Under the pieces are notes generated by a model that worked only from the letters and a program-made list of their open reading frames with translations, did no database searches and was not told where the DNA came from. From assembly GCA_900547415.1 (NCBI GenBank), contig URGS01000051.1, forward strand, positions 1 through 5,162: a stretch of 5,162 bases of DNA, given 5' to 3'. The stretch is from an uncultured Phascolarctobacterium sp. GTDB taxonomy: Bacteria > Bacillota > Negativicutes > Acidaminococcales > Acidaminococcaceae. Below are positions 4,840 through 5,162 of this stretch, one piece after another. The first letter of the stretch is position 1. Every line of letters starts with the position of its first letter. Made by a program: the position numbers and the translations under genes.

Positions 4840-5162
4840 ATGCATCGTCTAGCAATTACACGCATTGAAAAAAATCATAAGAATTATATCGCATATATTT
4901 TACTCGATGAGAACCGGAAGATTTGTGATCTGCAGGTTTTTGAACCGGAGGAAGAGACTCTGCTCAATAATATCTACGTTGGTTATGTAGAAAAAGTAGT
5001 GCCTAATATTCAGGCTGCTTTTGTACGGATTGCAAACGGGCAAAAAGGATATCTTCCGTTAAAAGATTTGCGTGCTCCTGTTTTTACACATAAGCAGTCC
5101 GAAAAGAAACAGATTTCGGAAGGGGATGAGCTTCTTGTTCAGGTGACGCGTGACGCCGTGAA
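4840..5162 (+). CDS. rng: Ribonuclease E/G family protein (rng), 3' end outside the window
   Basis: The first 107 residues of an RNase G/E-type endoribonuclease, cut off by the window end. The S1-like N-terminal region shows NNIYVGYVEKVVPNIQAAFVR (43-63), the family's 'NIYvG.V..v.pniqAAFV' signature, then KGYLPL (69-74) and GDELLVQVTRDA (95-106). These enzymes cut single-stranded RNA in rRNA and mRNA maturation; the catalytic Asp residues lie beyond the window. The ATG at 4840 is 3 bases after the stop of the TIGR03936 fragment, in the same frame. Its SD is distant (GGGAGAGG at 4818-4825), so coupling to the preceding gene is likely. Normally rplU and rpmA follow. Gly codons (GGT, GGG, GGA, GGG) differ from the upstream operon. 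The N-terminus resembles Lachnospiraceae RNases from memory. Confidence 0.9.
   Translation, partial: MHRLAITRIEKNHKNYIAYILLDENRKICDLQVFEPEEETLLNNIYVGYVEKVVPNIQAAFVRIANGQKGYLPLKDLRAPVFTHKQSEKKQISEGDELLVQVTRDAV

Noticed and set aside
4634..4852. Plus-strand frame of 72 codons overlapping the TIGR03936 fragment
   Set aside because: The other frame holds the recognisable family motifs and the one here does not.
1..5162. CRISPR array or complete mobile element
   Set aside because: No regularly spaced direct repeats of CRISPR length, no transposase or integrase gene, and no terminal inverted repeats were found.

Overview
The window looks like chromosomal DNA from a low-to-mid-GC Firmicute. The evidence is strong purine-rich Shine-Dalgarno sequences, extended -10 promoters (TGnTATAAT), Rho-independent terminators and the protein families present. 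The gene set over roughly 500-4548 (DUF2939-like protein, AI-2E family permease, hot-dog thioesterase, CofE-like protein) fits the Negativicutes best, from memory and not by a search. The last ~600 bases look different in codon use and gene content, closer to Lachnospiraceae-type Clostridia, so the window may join two lineages near base 4550.

Layout. Bases 1-500 hold no convincing protein gene. They do carry what looks like a complete small transcription unit: a promoter with a palindrome across its spacer and -10 (127-155), about 190 bases with repeated GATAACA motifs and a perfect DnaA-box 9-mer, and a strong terminator (353-386). A second promoter (444-472), with a triple 9-bp tandem repeat at its predicted start point, leads to a membrane-anchored DUF2939-like protein (531-1169). 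This gene converges on a tRNA-Arg(CCG) gene on the minus strand (1371-1448). The two share a bidirectional terminator at about 1294-1335.

Next is an AI-2E/PerM-family permease (1694-2821), whose start is fixed by a strong ribosome binding site. After a promoter at 2862-2891 comes a tight three-gene operon: a YbgC-like acyl-CoA thioesterase (2926-3360), a protein resembling coenzyme F420:L-glutamate ligase (3364-4008), and a single-pass membrane protein of unknown function (4021-4548). Gaps are 3 and 12 bases, and each downstream SD lies in or against the preceding stop, so these genes are probably co-expressed.

Immediately after the third stop codon, in the same frame, is the C-terminal third of a TIGR03936/DUF2344 radical-SAM-associated protein (4549-4836), followed 3 bases later by the start of an RNase E/G gene (4840 to the window end). 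The TIGR03936-rng pair is a known Firmicutes arrangement, normally preceded by a B12-binding radical SAM gene. Here that gene and the N-terminal two thirds of the TIGR03936 protein are missing. The abrupt truncation and the change in glycine codon choice make about 4545-4590 a likely recombination, transfer or assembly junction. This is the most important thing to check in the window.
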